This document shows positions 62,468-64,000 of a stretch of 64,000 nt of DNA, in pieces. The notes under the pieces were generated by a model that saw only the letters and a program-made list of their open reading frames with translations, was not told where the DNA came from and searched no databases. The first letter of the stretch is position 1. Each line of letters starts with the position of its first letter. Source of the DNA: Rhodococcus sp. ARC_M5 (GTDB taxonomy: Bacteria; Actinomycetota; Actinomycetes; Mycobacteriales; Mycobacteriaceae); assembly GCF_022810405.1 (NCBI RefSeq), contig NZ_JALGQE010000022.1, positions 1-64,000 on the forward strand, given 5' to 3'. The position numbers and the translations under genes are program-made.

Positions 62468-62925
62468 CGGAACGCTCCTTCGACGAGGGGGGTGGGCGGG
62501 GTGAGTGCTGTTCCGGAACGGAGCGCCAGACCTTCTGCGATGGTGACGAAGGAGGACGTCCACTCGCGGAACGACTCTCGGTTGCCGGTGTGGACCGGGT
62601 TGGCTGCATCGTCGATGACGACGAAAACAGCGTTCTCGATGTCCCCGGCGAGTCGTTGCGAGATGGTCAGATCGGTGGTGGGCTCCGGTGCCGACGCGAT
62701 GACGAGCGTCGGAACCGCCACCGACGCAAGCAGGTACGCATGCTGCTCGACGTCGAATGTCGGGTCGGCGAGAATCAGGCTCAGAACGGTCTCCGGGTAG
62801 GCGACGGCAAGCTCGATGGCAGCGTGGGCGTCGGTGCCCGCTGCGAAGACATGTGTCGGAACGGCTGCCGCGACGGCCATCTGGGCATCGTCGTCCCACC
62901 ACCTCACGGCTGCGACGGCGCTCAT
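62464..62925 (-). CDS. small alpha/beta-hydrolase-like protein
   Basis: A 153-residue protein resembling a stripped-down alpha/beta hydrolase: 'HVFAAGTDAHAAIELAVAYPETVLSLILADPTF' (in parts) sits where a G-x-S-x-G elbow and its helix would be, but reads A-G-T-D-A; 'VPTLVIASAPEP' matches the strand before the acid residue and 'VVIDDAANPVHTGNRESFREW' the final His region. With Thr/Asp at the nucleophile position and half the normal length, hydrolysis is doubtful. ATGA overlaps on both sides. Confidence 0.6.
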   Translation of the reverse strand: MSAVAAVRWWDDDAQMAVAAAVPTHVFAAGTDAHAAIELAVAYPETVLSLILADPTFDVEQHAYLLASVAVPTLVIASAPEPTTDLTISQRLAGDIENAVFVVIDDAANPVHTGNRESFREWTSSFVTIAEGLALRSGTALTPPTPLVEGAFR

Positions 62926-64000
62926 CGCCGGACCTCGCTCGGCACGTGAACGGGCGGGACGAACGGCCCCGGTGTGGGTTCTACCGAGGCGACGTCCACC
63001 TCGATGATGGTCGGCCCGGTGCGACCCACCGCTTCGGTCAACACGTCGGCGAAGGTCTCGACGCGTTGGATCAGCCGGTGCGGGATGTCGAGAGATGCCG
63101 CGAGCAGGTCGAAGCGTGGAGTGTGCAGGTCGACGCCGGACCGACGAAACCCGTTTGCCTCCTGCATGTTCCGGAGAACGCCGTAGCCGCCGTCGTTGAA
63201 CACGACCACGATGACGTGGGCGTTCGAGCCCGCGAGTGAGGCCAGCTCACCCAGGTGCACCGCTAGTCCGCCATCGCCGACCATGACCAACGTGGGCACA
63301 TCACGTCGGCCGTGAGCTGCGCCGATGCCCATTGCCAGGCCCTGGCCGATGCCGCCGCCCAGCGGGAAGATGTTGGTCTCGCGCTCGAGTATCGGCAGCA
63401 GACGGTTACCCCACTGGCTGGACGGGATGGTGACATCGCGGGCGATCGGTGAGCGGTCGGGCAGGATCGAGCGCATCGCCGCGCAGATGTCGGCGTAGCC
63501 GCCGATGTACTCGGTCAGACCACTGCGTACGGCCTCACGGACCTCGGTGACCCGCGCCGCCCAACCTGGCTGTGCGGCAACGCGATCAGCGAGAGACGTC
63601 AGGACGGCCCTTGCATCTCCGACGATCCCGACGGTGGCAGGGTAGACCCGACCGATCGTGGACGGTTCGAGGTCGATCTGAATGATGTTGTCAGGCAGGG
63701 ACAAGCCGTACGACGCGGTCTCGTTGGACCGAAAGTGGGTGCCGACGGCAATGAGAAGGTCGGAATCGTCGAGCAGCGCGCGTCCCTGCGGCGTCGTGGC
63801 GAAGTTGCCGATGACGAGGGGGTCGGTCTCGGGCACGATGCCGCGGCCTGAGTTGCTGGTGAGGATGCCCGCTCCGACTCGATGTGCGAGCTCGGTGAGT
63901 TCGGGGCCTGCGCCTGCTGCTCCGCCCCCGAGCCAGAACAAGGGAGCCTTCGCCGCGTCGATCAGCTCGACTGCACGCGCGATCGTGTCGGCGTCGGGAA
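62922..64000 (-). CDS. thiamine-diphosphate enzyme, acetolactate synthase-like (5' end outside window)
   Basis: The C-terminal 359 codons of a ThDP-dependent enzyme; the frame is open to the window end, so the N-terminal domain is missing. The central domain starts near 'LFWLGGGAAGAG'. The C-terminal ThDP domain contains 'GGGIGQGLAMGIGAA' and 'VMVGDGGLAVHLGELASLAG' with 'VVFNDGGYGVLRNM', that is, GDG...N. The family covers acetolactate synthase, benzoylformate decarboxylase and similar 2-oxoacid enzymes. In an operon with a Rieske oxygenase, a 2-oxoacid decarboxylase or carboligase is likely. It overlaps the next gene by ATGA. Confidence 0.88.
   Translation of the reverse strand, partial: PDADTIARAVELIDAAKAPLFWLGGGAAGAGPELTELAHRVGAGILTSNSGRGIVPETDPLVIGNFATTPQGRALLDDSDLLIAVGTHFRSNETASYGLSLPDNIIQIDLEPSTIGRVYPATVGIVGDARAVLTSLADRVAAQPGWAARVTEVREAVRSGLTEYIGGYADICAAMRSILPDRSPIARDVTIPSSQWGNRLLPILERETNIFPLGGGIGQGLAMGIGAAHGRRDVPTLVMVGDGGLAVHLGELASLAGSNAHVIVVVFNDGGYGVLRNMQEANGFRRSGVDLHTPRFDLLAASLDIPHRLIQRVETFADVLTEAVGRTGPTIIEVDVASVEPTPGPFVPPVHVPSEVRR

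Overview
The window reads as chromosomal DNA of a high-GC actinobacterium of the mycolic-acid group, most likely Rhodococcus or a close Nocardiaceae relative. This is inferred from family content: a DinB2-type polymerase IV, a monomeric isocitrate dehydrogenase, a DUF222/HNH protein of the 13E12 type, LpqN-like and EspC/WXG-like proteins, many GTG starts, and ATGA/GTGA stop-start overlaps in most operons. No species call is possible from sequence alone.

Layout. 1-170: the 3' end of an rRNA operon (5S rRNA and terminator). 278-8825: housekeeping and stress genes (SIMPL, DUF2071, a 2-oxoglutarate oxygenase, DoxX, DinB2-like polymerase, Ter-family protein, pyruvate:quinone oxidoreductase, YbfB-type MFS). 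8956-12657: a compact operon resembling a type VII secretion substrate module: an EspC-like small protein, a WXG-type protein with a glycine-zipper tail, a four-helix membrane protein with a paralogue upstream, and an LpqN-like protein. 12654-27673: a 15-kb catabolic cluster around an IclR regulator: two MmgE/PrpD proteins, a cyclase-type metal hydrolase, a CitE-like lyase, a five-gene Liv-type ABC importer, an Asp/Glu-racemase-family protein, an FAD oxidoreductase, a hydantoinase-like amidohydrolase and a CoA-transferase. Related 17-bp palindromes precede the divergent promoters at both ends of it, which suggests one regulon.

27714-43224: mixed genes: a BtuF-like lipoprotein, a short UvrA-like protein, a PASTA lipoprotein, DUF2231, an acyl-CoA synthetase, a DUF222/HNH protein with 87-bp tandem repeats, DUF2256/DUF3253, peptide deformylase, small exported proteins, DUF4185, a GIY-YIG-like/YGSN pair, and a Tat-exported acetamidase. 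42607-49658: TetR and cytochrome P450 sharing an operator, a lipase, a deleted monooxygenase remnant, aldehyde dehydrogenase and isocitrate dehydrogenase. 49680-49827: 20-bp-arm palindromes and a partial copy. 49821-55485: LysR, CitMHS transporter, AtuA-like pair and a secreted CocE/NonD hydrolase. 55599-56421: two colicin-immunity-like genes followed by a decayed copy of the hydrolase 3' end, an accessory insertion. 56422-58992: adenylate cyclase, GlxA-type regulator and a divergent cysteine hydrolase. 59116-64000: a minus-strand catabolic operon (ThDP enzyme cut by the window end, hydrolase, small protein, Rieske oxygenase, 110-residue protein, RidA, MFS carrier).

The recurrent theme is small-molecule catabolism, each pathway with its own regulator and importer, interrupted by two small conflict-type modules (8956-12657 and 55599-56421). 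No CRISPR array, tRNA, transposase or phage gene was seen.
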